64,000 bases of DNA from Capnocytophaga ochracea DSM 7271 (GCF_000023285.1 NC_013162.1:1218501-1282500), one strand, 5' to 3'. Shown: positions 16,980 to 26,263, counted from the stretch's first letter. The notes: generated from the sequence alone by a model not told the origin. Made by a program: numbers and translations.

Positions 16980-17034
16980 GTGTATATTTTTCTAAAATAA
17001 AAGATTTAAGATGTAAAAATATTTGTAAAAAAAC

Positions 17035-17063
17035 AAAAGCCTCAGCATTACGCTGAGGCTTTT
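17035..17063 (-). terminator. terminator after tRNA-Phe
   Basis: Stem of about 12 bp (17035-17046 with 17052-17063, core GCCTCAGC/GCTGAGGC), 5-base loop; on the minus strand it is followed by TTTTGTTTTTT. It lies 54 bases after the tRNA. Confidence 0.85.
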
Positions 17064-17116
17064 GCAATTCCTAATCCTTAAAAATATGAAAAATTTCCTC
17101 TATGAAGAAGATCTCG

Positions 17117-17189
17117 TGGTACCTCCAGGAATCGAACCAGGGACACAAGGATTTTCAGTCCTTTGCTCTACCAACTGAGCTAAGGTACC
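17117..17189 (-). tRNA. tRNA-Phe (GAA)
   Basis: The complement folds as a 73-nt cloverleaf: acceptor GGTACCT/AGGTACC, D arm with AGCTCAGTTGGTAGAGC, anticodon loop CTGAAAA (anticodon GAA), T arm CCTGG TTCGATT CCTGG-type, and discriminator A. CCA is not encoded. Confidence 0.97.
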
Positions 17190-17206
17190 TTCTTCCATTA
17201 CGGGTG

Positions 17207-17237
17207 CAAAAGTAATACTATTTTCGAAACTTGCAAA
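17207..17237 (-). promoter_or_regulatory. promoter of tRNA-Phe
   Basis: Minus strand: TTTG (complement of 17234-17237), 19 bases, TACTTTTG (complement of 17207-17214), 18 bases before the tRNA. Confidence 0.65.
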
Positions 17238-17261
17238 ATATTGAGCAAATATTTTGCAAGT
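17229..17261 (-). terminator. probable terminator after fbp
   Basis: Perfect 14-bp inverted repeat ACTTGCAAAATATT (17229-17242) and AATATTTTGCAAGT (17248-17261) with a 5-base loop, 26 bases after the fbp stop. The stem is AT-rich and the T-run after it is short. Its left arm contains the -33 element of the tRNA-Phe promoter. Confidence 0.5.
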
Positions 17262-17286
17262 TTTTTATTCTTTATTTTATAATTTA

Positions 17287-18312
17287 CTAATATTCAGGTT
17301 TGTCTTTTGGATATTTTGCCATAAACGACTCTACTTTTTTCACCATATTTTCCGAACCACAGAAGAAAGGCACCCGCTGATGTAGCTTTGTAGGCTTGAT
17401 GTCCATTATACGTCCATAACCATCTGAAGCTTTACCTCCTGCTTGCTCAGTAAGAAAAGCCATAGGATTGCACTCATAAAGCAGGCGTAATTTACCTCGT
17501 GGCGTACGTGTACCCTGCGGGTAAATATAAATCCCACCTTTAAGCATATTGCGGTGAAAATCGGAGACCAAAGAGCCTATATATCGAGAGGTATAAGGAC
17601 GGTCGTCCTCTAATGCTTGGCAATATTTGATATAGTCTTTTACTCCTTGTGGAAAATGCACATAATTTCCCTCATTAATCGAATAAATATTACCATCTTT
17701 GGGATACCTCATATCAGGGTGAGAAAGGTAATAAGTACCGATAGAAGGGTCGAGTGTAAAACCGTTTACTCCGTGTCCTGTAGTGTAGACTAACATAGTA
17801 GAAAGCCCATATACCACATATCCTGCTGCCACTTGCTTCTTGCCTTCTTGCAAGAAATCTTCCAATTGCACAGGTGTACCTATGGGAGTTATACGTTTGT
17901 AGATAGAGAAGATTGTACCCACCGTTACATTTACGTCGGCGTTGCTCGAACCGTCCAGTGGGTCGATGAGCACCACATATTTGCTATTAGGACTGTTTTC
18001 AGAAGCCGTAATCGGTATAAAGAATTCGTTTTCTTCGGAAGCTATGCCACATACTACATCGCGCTGTGTAAGCGCACGGATAAAGAGATCATTAGCAAAG
18101 ACGTCTAATTTCTTCTGTACTTCACCTTGGATATTCTCCTTGCCCATATCGCCTAAAATATCCTCAACAAGTCCCGCTTTATTTACTTCACGGTTTACTA
18201 ACTTAGAGGCTAATTTGATAGCACTCAGCAAACGTGAGAGCTCACCTGTTGAATGCTGGAAGTCCTTCTGATTTTGAATGATGAACTCCCCTAAGGTAAG
18301 ATGTGTTTTCAT
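17287..18312 (-). CDS. fbp: fructose-1,6-bisphosphatase, class I
   Basis: Hydrolyses fructose-1,6-bisphosphate to fructose-6-phosphate in gluconeogenesis. The start at 18312 ([18 protein letters not shown]) gives 341 residues and matches the usual N-terminus; an in-frame ATG 69 bases upstream would only add a low-quality AT-rich leader. Metal- and substrate-binding landmarks are present: [62 protein letters not shown] and [10 protein letters not shown]. It is the last gene of the apparent mrp-nifU-M23N-pdxJ-fbp operon, 74 bases after pdxJ. Confidence 0.95.
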   Translation of the reverse strand: MKTHLTLGEFIIQNQKDFQHSTGELSRLLSAIKLASKLVNREVNKAGLVEDILGDMGKENIQGEVQKKLDVFANDLFIRALTQRDVVCGIASEENEFFIPITASENSPNSKYVVLIDPLDGSSNADVNVTVGTIFSIYKRITPIGTPVQLEDFLQEGKKQVAAGYVVYGLSTMLVYTTGHGVNGFTLDPSIGTYYLSHPDMRYPKDGNIYSINEGNYVHFPQGVKDYIKYCQALEDDRPYTSRYIGSLVSDFHRNMLKGGIYIYPQGTRTPRGKLRLLYECNPMAFLTEQAGGKASDGYGRIMDIKPTKLHQRVPFFCGSENMVKKVESFMAKYPKDKPEY

Positions 18313-18386
18313 TTTGTTGATATTTAATGTATGATTATTGGCTAATCTAAGGGGCACTTTTCCTAATTTGCTAATTGACAAATTTA

Positions 18387-19103
18387 CTAATCTGCCAATT
18401 TATTTAGGTAGAGTTGTATTACATTTTCTAAACCTAAATAGAGTGCTTCACAAATAAGTGCGTGCCCTATGGATACTTCCGATAAATTAGGAATATTATC
18501 TTTGAAGTACTTCACATTGTCGAGACTCAAATCGTGTCCTGCATTGAGTCCTAATCCTACTTTTTGTGCTTCTAAGGCTGCTTTTATATAAGGGGCTATT
18601 TGGGTTTTATCACCGCGAGCGTACTCACGCGCATACCTCTCAGTATAAAGCTCCACACGGTCAGCTCCTGTGGTAGCGGAAGCCGTTACCATTGCTTCCA
18701 CTGGGTCTACAAAAAGAGAGGTGCGAATGCCGTTACGCTTAAACTCAGTTACTACTTCAGTTAAAAAACTTTTGTGTTTAACGGTATCCCAACCTGCATT
18801 AGAGGTAATAGCATCTTCGGCATCAGGAACAAGAGTTACTTGGGTAGGTTTTACTTGTAACACTAAATCGATGAACTTAGGGATAGGGTTGCCCTCAATA
18901 TTGTACTCGGTGGTTACTACTTTTAGCAAATCGAAGGCATCTTGGTAGCGGATATGACGTTCATCGGGGCGAGGGTGAATAGTGATACCCTCGGCACCAA
19001 ACTGTTGTACATCTTTGGCTACTTGTAACAAATCGGGGATATTGCCTCCACGTGCATTGCGCAAGGTGGCAATCTTATTAATGTTTACACTTAGTTTTGT
19101 CAT
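18387..19103 (-). CDS. pdxJ: pyridoxine 5'-phosphate synthase PdxJ
   Basis: PdxJ condenses 1-deoxyxylulose 5-phosphate with aminoacetone phosphate derivative to make pyridoxine phosphate (vitamin B6 synthesis). The 238-residue TIM-barrel length is usual. Landmarks: [30 protein letters not shown] with the conserved His and Arg residues, LVPD in the [19 protein letters not shown] segment, [29 protein letters not shown] and [17 protein letters not shown]. It starts 13 bases after the M23-like gene. Confidence 0.95.
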   Translation of the reverse strand: MTKLSVNINKIATLRNARGGNIPDLLQVAKDVQQFGAEGITIHPRPDERHIRYQDAFDLLKVVTTEYNIEGNPIPKFIDLVLQVKPTQVTLVPDAEDAITSNAGWDTVKHKSFLTEVVTEFKRNGIRTSLFVDPVEAMVTASATTGADRVELYTERYAREYARGDKTQIAPYIKAALEAQKVGLGLNAGHDLSLDNVKYFKDNIPNLSEVSIGHALICEALYLGLENVIQLYLNKLAD

Positions 19104-19116
19104 TGTTTTTTTTGTA

Positions 19117-19617
19117 TTATAAACTGTCTTGAGGTTGAGGTTGAGTCTCTTCCTCTTCTACTTCTTTACGAAGAATAGAATCTTTTTTGGTAGGAGTTGT
19201 CCTGTAAGCCTTAGGGTTGTATTTGGGGTCAGAGATGTTAAAGCTGGTAGTATCTTTGTCTTGTTGAGGTTTGATATTGCCTACAAGCACCTTTTTCAGT
19301 GAAGCGAGATACTCATCATTACTTTGTATTTTACCTTCTAAGGAATCTACCCTAAAGAGCAAGTTTAAAGTCTCGCGTTTGTTTTCTACGGCAGTATACC
19401 CTAAGATATACTGACGCAAAGGAGAATAGATAATCAGCACGGTGGTGAGCGTAATGAGCACAAAGGCAAACAAGGAACCAAACACAAAGATATTAAGACG
19501 ACTCAAGCGGAAGGAGGTTTTCTCCTCATAAGTACTGTCGTCCATTACTACCAAGCGGTATTTACTGAGCCACTTGCGTTTCCAATATTCTTTTCTTGAT
19601 TCTTTATTCGTTGCCAT
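19117..19617 (-). CDS. single-pass membrane protein like the N-terminus of Flavobacteriia M23 peptidases, no peptidase domain
   Basis: This 166-residue protein has a basic cytoplasmic start (KESRKEYWKRKWLSKYRLVVMDDSTYEE), one membrane segment (IFVFGSLFAFVLITLTTVLIIY, about residues 48-70), and a short periplasmic coiled coil (LLFRVDSLEGKIQSNDEYLASLKKVL in part, 105-130), then a Thr/Glu/Gln-rich tail. This layout matches the N-terminal part of M23/LytM-type cell-wall proteins of Flavobacteriia, where TYEEKTSFRLSRLNIFVF-like text is typical. The LytM domain (HxxxD and HxH metal motifs) is absent, and the next gene begins 13 bases later, so it appears naturally short and not frameshifted. It could be a regulator or scaffold of wall enzymes. 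Family resemblance is from memory. Confidence 0.7.
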   Translation of the reverse strand: MATNKESRKEYWKRKWLSKYRLVVMDDSTYEEKTSFRLSRLNIFVFGSLFAFVLITLTTVLIIYSPLRQYILGYTAVENKRETLNLLFRVDSLEGKIQSNDEYLASLKKVLVGNIKPQQDKDTTSFNISDPKYNPKAYRTTPTKKDSILRKEVEEEETQPQPQDSL

Positions 19618-19629
19618 TATACTGATTAG

Positions 19630-19869
19630 TTATTCCACACTGATTACCTTTTCTATTTGAGGTACAAACTCTTTGATAGTCATTTCCACTCCGCTTTTAA
19701 GTGTGAGTTGGTTTACTGAACAGTTAGTGCAAGTACCTTCTAATCGCACTTTTACGATTTTGCCATCTTCGATATCCACTAAAGAAATATCTCCCCCATC
19801 GTTTTGCAAATAGGGACGTATCTTATCTAAAGCTTTTATTACTTCTTGTTTAAGTTCTTCTGGGTTCAT
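19630..19869 (-). CDS. NifU-like C-terminal domain protein (Fe-S cluster carrier)
   Basis: This 79-residue protein is a stand-alone NifU C-terminal domain that holds a transient Fe-S cluster. The conserved GGDISLVDIEDGKIVKVRLEG segment and the cluster-binding CTNC in GTCTNCSVNQLTLK are present. It sits 67 bases after mrp, an Fe-S cluster carrier ATPase, which supports a shared role in Fe-S assembly, and 12 bases before the M23-like gene. Confidence 0.92.
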   Translation of the reverse strand: MNPEELKQEVIKALDKIRPYLQNDGGDISLVDIEDGKIVKVRLEGTCTNCSVNQLTLKSGVEMTIKEFVPQIEKVISVE

Positions 19870-19936
19870 TGATATTAGGTGTTAAGAGTTAAAAGATAAA
19901 AGGTAAAAGGGTAAGTATAACTCTTTTGGTTTCTTG

Positions 19937-21058
19937 TTACTTGCTACTGCATCCTGCCATATTGGTAATCTTGATAGCCTCAGAGGGTGGGAGGTTTTCG
20001 TTGCGAGCGACTACATTCTTCACCACTTCTTGTGCTAAGGAGTGGAAGGCTTTTGCTTGTGGACTGTCTTCTTGCAACGCTATGGGTTGCCCTGTATCGC
20101 CTGCCTCACGAACGGCTTGTACTAAGGGTATTTCGCCTAAGAAAGGCACTTTTAGTTCTCCTGCCAAGTGTTTAGCTCCTTCTTTACCAAAGATATAATA
20201 CTTGTTGTTTGGCAATTCCTCAGGGGTAAAGTAAGCCATATTTTCTACGATACCCAACACAGGTACATTGATATTTTCTTGTCCGAACATTGCTACCGCA
20301 CGACGAGCATCGGCAAGGGCGACAGGCTGTGGAGTGCTCACTACTACTGCCCCTGTGATAGGTAAGGCTTGCATAATGCTCAGGTGAATGTCGCCTGTAC
20401 CTGGGGGAAGGTCGATGAGGAGAAAATCTAATTCGCCCCAATAAGCCTCGAAAATGAGCTGGTTAAGGGCTTTGGCTGCCATAGGACCTCTCCATATCAC
20501 TGCTTGATTGGCATTGGTAAAGAACCCAATTGAGAGTATTTTTACCCCGTAGTTTTCGATGGGCTGAATAAACGATTTATCCTCAATGGTTACTGAACGC
20601 GGACGCTCGGTGGCTACATCGAACATCATAGGGATAGAGGGACCATATACATCGGCATCGAGCACACCTACTTTGAAGCCCATTTTGGCAAGTGCTGCCG
20701 CTAAGTTGGCTGTAACAGTACTCTTTCCTACGCCTCCTTTGCCTGAGGCAACGGCTATGATATTCTGAATACCTGGAATAGGTTTCCCTTTGATTTCAGT
20801 AACTTCGGGGGCGATTACTTTTACATTTACCACTACTTTGGCTTTCTCGTTTACTTCGCCGTGAATGGCTTTCATCACCTCTACTTCGGTGCGTTTTTTG
20901 GCTTGCAGACTGGGGTTGTTTATCACTACATCTACTACCACTTCATCACCGAAAACTACTATATTTTGTACAGCACCGCTATCTACCATATTTTTTCCTT
21001 CACCAGGAGTGGTAATCTTGCGGAGCGCTTCTAATACGTCTTTTTTTTGAATAATCAT
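19937..21058 (-). CDS. mrp: Mrp/NBP35 family Fe-S cluster carrier ATPase
   Basis: This 373-residue cytoplasmic ATPase loads or transfers Fe-S clusters. Residues 1-85 are a MIP18/DUF59-like domain (VLEALRKITTPGEGKNMVDSG). The ATPase domain starts with the deviant Walker A VASGKGGVGKSTVTANLA (about 105-122), then GVLDADVYGPSIPMMF, the Walker B-like LLIDLPPGTGD, and VVVSTPQPVALADARRA. The paired CxxC common in this family is not visible; the tail reads NMAGCSSK with one Cys, a small oddity. It is the first gene of the operon and has a good promoter about 180 bases upstream. Confidence 0.93.
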   Translation of the reverse strand: MIIQKKDVLEALRKITTPGEGKNMVDSGAVQNIVVFGDEVVVDVVINNPSLQAKKRTEVEVMKAIHGEVNEKAKVVVNVKVIAPEVTEIKGKPIPGIQNIIAVASGKGGVGKSTVTANLAAALAKMGFKVGVLDADVYGPSIPMMFDVATERPRSVTIEDKSFIQPIENYGVKILSIGFFTNANQAVIWRGPMAAKALNQLIFEAYWGELDFLLIDLPPGTGDIHLSIMQALPITGAVVVSTPQPVALADARRAVAMFGQENINVPVLGIVENMAYFTPEELPNNKYYIFGKEGAKHLAGELKVPFLGEIPLVQAVREAGDTGQPIALQEDSPQAKAFHSLAQEVVKNVVARNENLPPSEAIKITNMAGCSSK

Positions 21059-21237
21059 CTTTTTAAGTTATGAAAGCGAATCAAGGGTTGGATAGACTTA
21101 CTGATTATAAACATCCCCCTGCCCCCTTCAAAGGGGGAAACGCGACGTAAAAGCAACAACGTGCTGTTAATCAATAATTATTATTTTTCAACTCTTGATT
21201 TATATTATGAGTTAAGAGTTAATAGTTAAAAGTTTTG
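21059..21237. other. long leader of mrp
   Basis: About 180 bases lie between the promoter and the mrp start. It contains a CCCCCT...AGGGGG inverted segment (about 21120-21140) and AT-rich DNA; no known riboswitch is recognised. Confidence 0.4.
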
Positions 21238-21269
21238 CAAAGGTAGAACTTTAAAATGAGAAAAGCAAA
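21238..21269 (-). promoter_or_regulatory. promoter of the mrp operon
   Basis: Minus strand: TTTG (complement of 21266-21269), 20 bases, TACCTTTG (complement of 21238-21245). Confidence 0.7.
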
Positions 21270-21458
21270 TTTAAAGAATTGTTTGTAGGGCGAAGAAGCG
21301 AAATTAAAGATAAGAGGAAGTATAGCTTGCGTTATAGAAATTAAACAAAAATCAGAATAAAATCAACACTGTGCCTTGTGAAATGATTATAAGGCTTCAA
21401 CTTTGCCAAAGGTGCGAACCGCACACGCAAAAACTTTGGCTAAGTGTATGATAAGTAA

Positions 21459-21493
21459 AAAGGGGAAGACCTAAAATAGTAGTCTTCCCCTTT
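21459..21493 (-). terminator. terminator after msrAB
   Basis: Stem AAAGGGGAAGAC (21459-21470) with GTCTTCCCCTTT (21482-21493), 11-base loop; on the minus strand it is followed by TT then ACTTATC. It begins 24 bases after the msrAB stop. Confidence 0.85.
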
Positions 21494-21516
21494 CTTAGAA
21501 TGAGAGTATTAATTTT

Positions 21517-22635
21517 TTATTTTTTAGTTTTTTTCTCTAAGAGGGATATATATTTGCCATAACCTTCTTTTTCCATATCGGCTTTGGGGATAAAGCGCAA
21601 TGAGGCACTGTTGATACAATAGCGCAAGCCTCCTTTATCCTTAGGTCCATCGTTAAAAACGTGACCGAGATGTGCGTTGCCTAACTTACTGCGCACTTCG
21701 GTACGAGTCATATTATGAGATTTATCGGTTTTTTCTTCTATGAGTTTTTTATCAATAGGTTTAGAGAAACTTGGCCAGCCACAGCCTGATTCGAACTTAT
21801 CGGTAGAGATAAAGAGGGGTTCGCCGGTGGTAATATCCACATAAATACCTTCGCGGAACTCGTTGTAATAGGCATTGGCAAATGGGCGCTCGGTAGCGCT
21901 TTCTTGGGTAACGGCGTATTGCTCGGGGGTGAGTTGCTTACGAAGGTCGGCTTGGGAAGGCTTTTTAAAGCCTTTCTGTTTGACTGGATTGGCTTTGCGG
22001 GCTATTTCAAACAAGGCTGGTGAAATATGGCAGTAACCTTGCGGATTCTTATCTAAATACGCCTGATGATATTCTTCGGCTTTATAAAAATTCTTTAAAG
22101 GGAGCACTTCTACTACTATGGGTTTACTGTATTGTGTGGCAAGTGTGGCAATAGCTTTGTCGATAAGCGGTTTTTCGGTTTCGTTTACGTAATAGATACC
22201 TGTGCGGTATTGGGTGCCACGGTCGTTGCCTTGTTTGTTGAGAGAAGTGGGGTCGATGATTTTGAAATAGAGGTCGAGCAGTTGGTTGAGGTTGATGAGT
22301 TGAGGGTTGTAGGTTACTTTTACGGTTTCGGCAAAACCTGTATTGCCTGTACTTACTTGTTCGTAACTGGGGGCTTTGGAGAGTTTGCCATTAGCATAGC
22401 CTACTTCGGTGGCGAGAACTCCGCGAATTTGTTTAAAGAAGTGTTCGGTGCCCCAGAAGCAACCTCCTGCAAAATAGATATCAGTAGATTTTGATTTGTT
22501 TGTTTTTTTCATTTCTGCTTGTTGATGAGTTGAATTTTCGTCGTTAGTGTTAAGTGGGGTTGTTCTTTGGCTATTGCCGTTAGCACACCCTGTTGTGAAA
22601 GCTATTGCCATAAGGCAAAAAAAATAGGTTTTCAT
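21517..22635 (-). CDS. msrAB: exported peptide methionine sulfoxide reductase MsrA-MsrB fusion
   Basis: The fusion reduces both S- and R-methionine sulfoxides in oxidised proteins. The 372 residues begin with a lipoprotein-type signal ([17 protein letters not shown]), so it acts in the periplasm or at a membrane. MsrA spans about 50-205, with catalytic Cys in [30 protein letters not shown] and [14 protein letters not shown]. MsrB spans about 225-360, with [25 protein letters not shown] and catalytic Cys in [12 protein letters not shown]. The four zinc-binding Cys residues of many MsrB proteins are missing. It has a terminator after it and a weak -7 element about 63 bases upstream. Confidence 0.95.
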   Translation of the reverse strand: MKTYFFCLMAIAFTTGCANGNSQRTTPLNTNDENSTHQQAEMKKTNKSKSTDIYFAGGCFWGTEHFFKQIRGVLATEVGYANGKLSKAPSYEQVSTGNTGFAETVKVTYNPQLINLNQLLDLYFKIIDPTSLNKQGNDRGTQYRTGIYYVNETEKPLIDKAIATLATQYSKPIVVEVLPLKNFYKAEEYHQAYLDKNPQGYCHISPALFEIARKANPVKQKGFKKPSQADLRKQLTPEQYAVTQESATERPFANAYYNEFREGIYVDITTGEPLFISTDKFESGCGWPSFSKPIDKKLIEEKTDKSHNMTRTEVRSKLGNAHLGHVFNDGPKDKGGLRYCINSASLRFIPKADMEKEGYGKYISLLEKKTKK

Positions 22636-22697
22636 TCTTAATGATTTTTTTAATTGATGAGTTCTTGTTGATGATTTATTTTACCGCAATGGAGCTT

Positions 22698-22705
22698 CAA
22701 AAATA
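22698..22705 (-). promoter_or_regulatory. possible -7 element of msrAB
   Basis: TATTTTTG on the minus strand, 63 bases before the start, no good -33 element. Confidence 0.35.
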
Positions 22706-22869
22706 ATGCCAGATTAATTAGTAAATTAGAAAATTAGAAAATGAGAGAATGAGGAAATGAGGTGCGAACCAACGGTTAATTATTCAAATCAAGGTTTCAT
22801 CTCGTGGTGACTTTTTGGAATATTAACTTTGCCAAAGTTAATACCCCTAAAAATGATACCTCTGAGTTA

Positions 22870-23083
22870 TCGAAAGGAAGCGGAAAAGTTCGGAAGTAGG
22901 TCGGGAGGGATTTTGATGAAAAAAGGGTGTAAGGAGGGTGGGGTTAGCTTATAGAGAGCTTATAGGAAGCTTATACGAATCTTGGACGATTGGTATAGGA
23001 AGGGTATGTAAAAAGTTGATTCATAATATGATACAACAAGTATAAAAATGGTAAAAACGGGGTTTCGGGGCGAAAGAAAAAGA
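22870..23083 (+). repeat. dispersed repeat R1, copy 2
   Basis: Forward copy with GGTTAGCTTATAGAGAGCTT at 22941-22960, then AGCTTATAGGA, AGCTTATACGA, ATCTTGGACGATTGGTATAG, and the end GGGGTTTCGGGGCGAAAG (23059-23076). Confidence 0.9.
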
Positions 23084-23240
23084 ATCCTCACCCCGTCCCT
23101 CTCCCAAGGAGAGGGGGTGTAATGACGAGTGATGAATGAGGAATGACGAACGGAATGTAATGAAAATCTCTTGCTGGCAACCTTCAAAGGGGGAGTGTAG
23201 GAACAGGAAAGACAAAGGAGAGGTGGTGGAAAGGTGTTTT

Positions 23241-26084
23241 TTACTGGAATTTTACAAAAAAGTCGTATAGGTTATCGGTTTCGGAAAGGTTGAGTTTTTT
23301 GCGGATACGGTAACGGGCAGTTTCAACTCCACGAATGGATACGCCTTGCATAGTGGCGATTTCTTTGGTTGTGTAATTAAGCCTTATCAGTACGCAAATA
23401 CGCAAATCGGTGGTGGTGAGTGAAGGGAAACGCTCTTTGAGATTCTTGAAGAAGTTCTTGTGAATCATATCGAAGTTTTCTTGGAATACTGCCCATTGGT
23501 CTTCTTCTGAGATATTCTCGCGGATATGTTGCAAAATGAGATGACTTTTGGCTTTACTTACTTTCTGGTTGTCCATTAGTTGTTCCAGCTCTACTATGAG
23601 GTTGGTAAGGAACTCGTCGCGCCTGATGTTTAGCATAGTGGCTTCGGCAAGAGCCTTACTCTTGTACTCTAACTGGTTGGCAAGCATTTGGTTTTGGAGT
23701 TTAGTTACTTCTTGTTCGCGTGACTCGAGCAGGCGTTGGCGACGTATTCTTTCACGCAAGAAGGAACGCTCTTTTTTCTTCATTTTATAACGGAAGTAGA
23801 TAGCTGTTGCTACAATACTTACCCCGATGAAGCTGACGAAATACAATATATAAGCCCAAAGGCTTTTATACCAAGGGGTAGTGATTTGAAACGGGAGGGA
23901 ATAGAGGGAGAGCTCTTTGTTTAGTTCGTTGAGCACTTTTACCTTGAGCCTGTATTTACCAGGGGGGAGATTTTGATAGCTGATGCTAAAATCGGGGTCG
24001 GCTTGCGTCCACCGCTTGTCATATCCTTCTAAGACGTACCATAGTTGGTAGTGTTCTTTACTAAAATTGGGATACTGAAATTGGAACACCAAATTGTTTT
24101 TGGCGTAAGGGAAAGAAGGGTTGGCGGTAATTTCTTCCAAAAGATATTGGTCGGTATCGCGTTCGTAGGAGCGGAGGCTTTTTAGGCTGAGATTATAGGG
24201 GTAGGTGGTTTGAGGGGCATTATCAGTATAACGGGCGATACTACCGTCTAAACAAAAGAAAGAAGCACCATCGGAGGACACGAATACTGAGGCGCGGTCT
24301 TCGGTGGTGGGGTGTTGGAGCTCATCGAAGGCAATCTTTTCGGTTATTTTGTATTGACCATCGGCAAAGGAAACTAAAAAGTAATCGGTGGCAGTGATAA
24401 ACCAGAACCGATTATCGTTTACGGGTACTATATTGCGAGTTTTGGTGAGCTGAGGGAGTTGTTCATTGAGGATAGTATAAGGTACAATTTCTTCTTTATC
24501 TTCGTTATAGTAGTAGAATTGAGAGCCGTCGGCAAAGACTACTTTTCCGCGTATTTTGAGGAGGCGGAGGGCTTCTTTGGTTTTAGGTTTACTGAACACT
24601 ACTTTGTGTTTCACCTTTTTTAGGTCTTCGGTAAGTGAAAGTTTGCAGACGCCTTTATAGATGTGATTTGTCCAGATGTTGCCCATAGGGTCTATTTCGA
24701 TACGATAAGTAAGGTCGAAGAAGCCATCGACGATATGTGAGGGCTCCCACCTGCCAGCTTTGTCTCTCTTGTAAATAGTAAGTACAGAATACGAAGAGCC
24801 GACGAGCACCTCCTGACCGTGAATCGTTCCCTTCTTTAAATCCATACCTCCGACGCCTACATTGCTGAGGGGACGTAATTGGTCACCTACGAGTTCGGAG
24901 ACTCCTTTGTTATGTCCTACAAATAACTGGTGGTCGAACTGCTTTACGAACCACACTTGGCTTGAGAAGTTGGGCAGTTTGTTGAGTTTTCCGTTAGTAA
25001 GGGAAAAGACTCCTTTATTAGAGGCTAAGTAATAAGAGTTGCTTTGCTCAGCCATATCGCTGATAAGTTCTACATCGCCATTTAAATTTAAGAAGCGGAG
25101 TTTGCTAGGGATTTCAATCATAGCAATACCGTTGTCTAAGGCTACCCAGAGGTTGTGCTGGATATCTTCATAAAGCCCGAGTACGGTGTTATTGTTCAGT
25201 CCGTTTTTCTTGTGGATATGCCACAGGAGTTTACCTGTGCTGACATTGATAGCATACAGACCTTCGGAAAGGCTTCCTAAGATGAGGTTACCTTCATCGG
25301 TAATGAGCGCACGGTTCAGCCTAATGGAGGGTAATAGAGCGTCGATATCGGTAGTGAACTTGCGCAACTGGTCGGTTTGAGGGTTGAAAAAGAACAAGCC
25401 GTTCTTGTCGGTTACCAGAAGGAGTTCTTTTTGATAGGGGATAGTAGCGATTACCAATCCTCCTAAGCTGTTAGTAGAGAGTTTTTGGTGGAGGCGATGT
25501 TGAGGGTCGATGGTATAAAAGTCGGCATTTACGCCTTGCATATAGAGGGTATTGCCGTCGGAGAACATTGCAAAAGGGGCAGGTTTAGGACTGAAAGCGC
25601 GTACTTGCTTGCCGTCGAACACAAAATAGGAGGAGAAAGTTTGGAAGTAAATCTTATCTTGATGCTTGAATATGCGCCAGACTTCATCGTTGTGAAAGCG
25701 GTAATCTTTGAGTTGGTCTTTTAGAGAAGTGTAGACCAATTGGTTTTGAGCATTGCGCTGGAAGTAGCCAAACTCTTCGAAAGAGCCTACATAGACGCGC
25801 AGTTTAGGATCGTTATTATCGGCAAGAACAGAACGGGCTATTTTTTTCTGGGGCAGGTAGTGGAGTTGCCATACCTGTCCGTCGAAAGTAAGTAGCCCTT
25901 GGTTATTAGCCACGTAGAGGACGCCCGTTTTACATTGGCTTATTTGCCAATTTTGCAAGCCTGCCTTGTATTGAGTTTGAGAGTAGTTATAGATAGGTGG
26001 GACAAAGGGCAAGTCCTGATTTTGAGCTGTTGTGGTGGGGAAATGCCCCAAAAGAATGATAAGTAAGATGATGAAGTGCTTCAT
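23241..26084 (-). CDS. one-piece regulator: periplasmic beta-propeller, Y_Y_Y domain, membrane segment, LuxR-type HTH
   Basis: The start at 26084 gives 947 residues with a signal peptide (MKHFIILLIILLGHFPTTTAQ); the longer frame runs through the promoter. Residues 25-660 are two-component-regulator-type propeller repeats (for example NGLNNNTVLGLYEDIQHNLW, GNLILGSLSEGLYAIN). A Y_Y_Y domain (about 665-725) contains ISYQNLPPGKYRLKVKVLN. One membrane helix (about 735-757) is followed by a coiled coil (REQEVTKLQNQML) and a C-terminal HTH (885-940) with LTTTDLRICVLIRLNYTTKE and GVETARYRIRKKLNL. There is no histidine kinase or receiver domain, so the sensor and DNA-binding parts are joined directly across the membrane. 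The ligand is likely an oligosaccharide or surface signal; no obvious target operon is beside it. Confidence 0.9.
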   Translation of the reverse strand: MKHFIILLIILLGHFPTTTAQNQDLPFVPPIYNYSQTQYKAGLQNWQISQCKTGVLYVANNQGLLTFDGQVWQLHYLPQKKIARSVLADNNDPKLRVYVGSFEEFGYFQRNAQNQLVYTSLKDQLKDYRFHNDEVWRIFKHQDKIYFQTFSSYFVFDGKQVRAFSPKPAPFAMFSDGNTLYMQGVNADFYTIDPQHRLHQKLSTNSLGGLVIATIPYQKELLLVTDKNGLFFFNPQTDQLRKFTTDIDALLPSIRLNRALITDEGNLILGSLSEGLYAINVSTGKLLWHIHKKNGLNNNTVLGLYEDIQHNLWVALDNGIAMIEIPSKLRFLNLNGDVELISDMAEQSNSYYLASNKGVFSLTNGKLNKLPNFSSQVWFVKQFDHQLFVGHNKGVSELVGDQLRPLSNVGVGGMDLKKGTIHGQEVLVGSSYSVLTIYKRDKAGRWEPSHIVDGFFDLTYRIEIDPMGNIWTNHIYKGVCKLSLTEDLKKVKHKVVFSKPKTKEALRLLKIRGKVVFADGSQFYYYNEDKEEIVPYTILNEQLPQLTKTRNIVPVNDNRFWFITATDYFLVSFADGQYKITEKIAFDELQHPTTEDRASVFVSSDGASFFCLDGSIARYTDNAPQTTYPYNLSLKSLRSYERDTDQYLLEEITANPSFPYAKNNLVFQFQYPNFSKEHYQLWYVLEGYDKRWTQADPDFSISYQNLPPGKYRLKVKVLNELNKELSLYSLPFQITTPWYKSLWAYILYFVSFIGVSIVATAIYFRYKMKKKERSFLRERIRRQRLLESREQEVTKLQNQMLANQLEYKSKALAEATMLNIRRDEFLTNLIVELEQLMDNQKVSKAKSHLILQHIRENISEEDQWAVFQENFDMIHKNFFKNLKERFPSLTTTDLRICVLIRLNYTTKEIATMQGVSIRGVETARYRIRKKLNLSETDNLYDFFVKFQ

Positions 26085-26107
26085 ATCTATCGCACAATAG
26101 TGAGCGA

Positions 26108-26115
26108 CAAAGGTA
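26108..26115 (-). promoter_or_regulatory. -7 element of the propeller/HTH regulator gene
   Basis: TACCTTTG on the minus strand, 24 bases before the chosen start; it rules out the longer reading frame start. Confidence 0.55.
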
Positions 26116-26263
26116 CGAAAAAAAATTAAATAATGTGCATTAGGGGTGAGAAAGTAGGTAAAAGATAAAAGATAAAAGGGAAAAGTAGTGATAGCTATTA
26201 GGGTGAAAGACAAGGTTTGTCAGGAGGTAGAGCGAAGGTAAGATAAAGGTAGGGTGAACGATG

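Larger units (their letters stand above)
22636..23240. other. intergenic region with R1 copy 2
   Basis: AT-rich segment with AAATTAG/AAATGAG words (22710-22765), an ACTTTGCCAAAGT palindrome (about 22830), R1 copy 2, and a CCCTCTCC...GGAGAGGGGG hairpin (about 23096-23117). No gene is seen. Confidence 0.7.

Noticed and set aside
21059-21237. Riboswitch in the 180-base mrp leader
   Set aside because: No conserved core of a known class is recognised; the leader is AT-rich with one C/G-rich inverted segment only.
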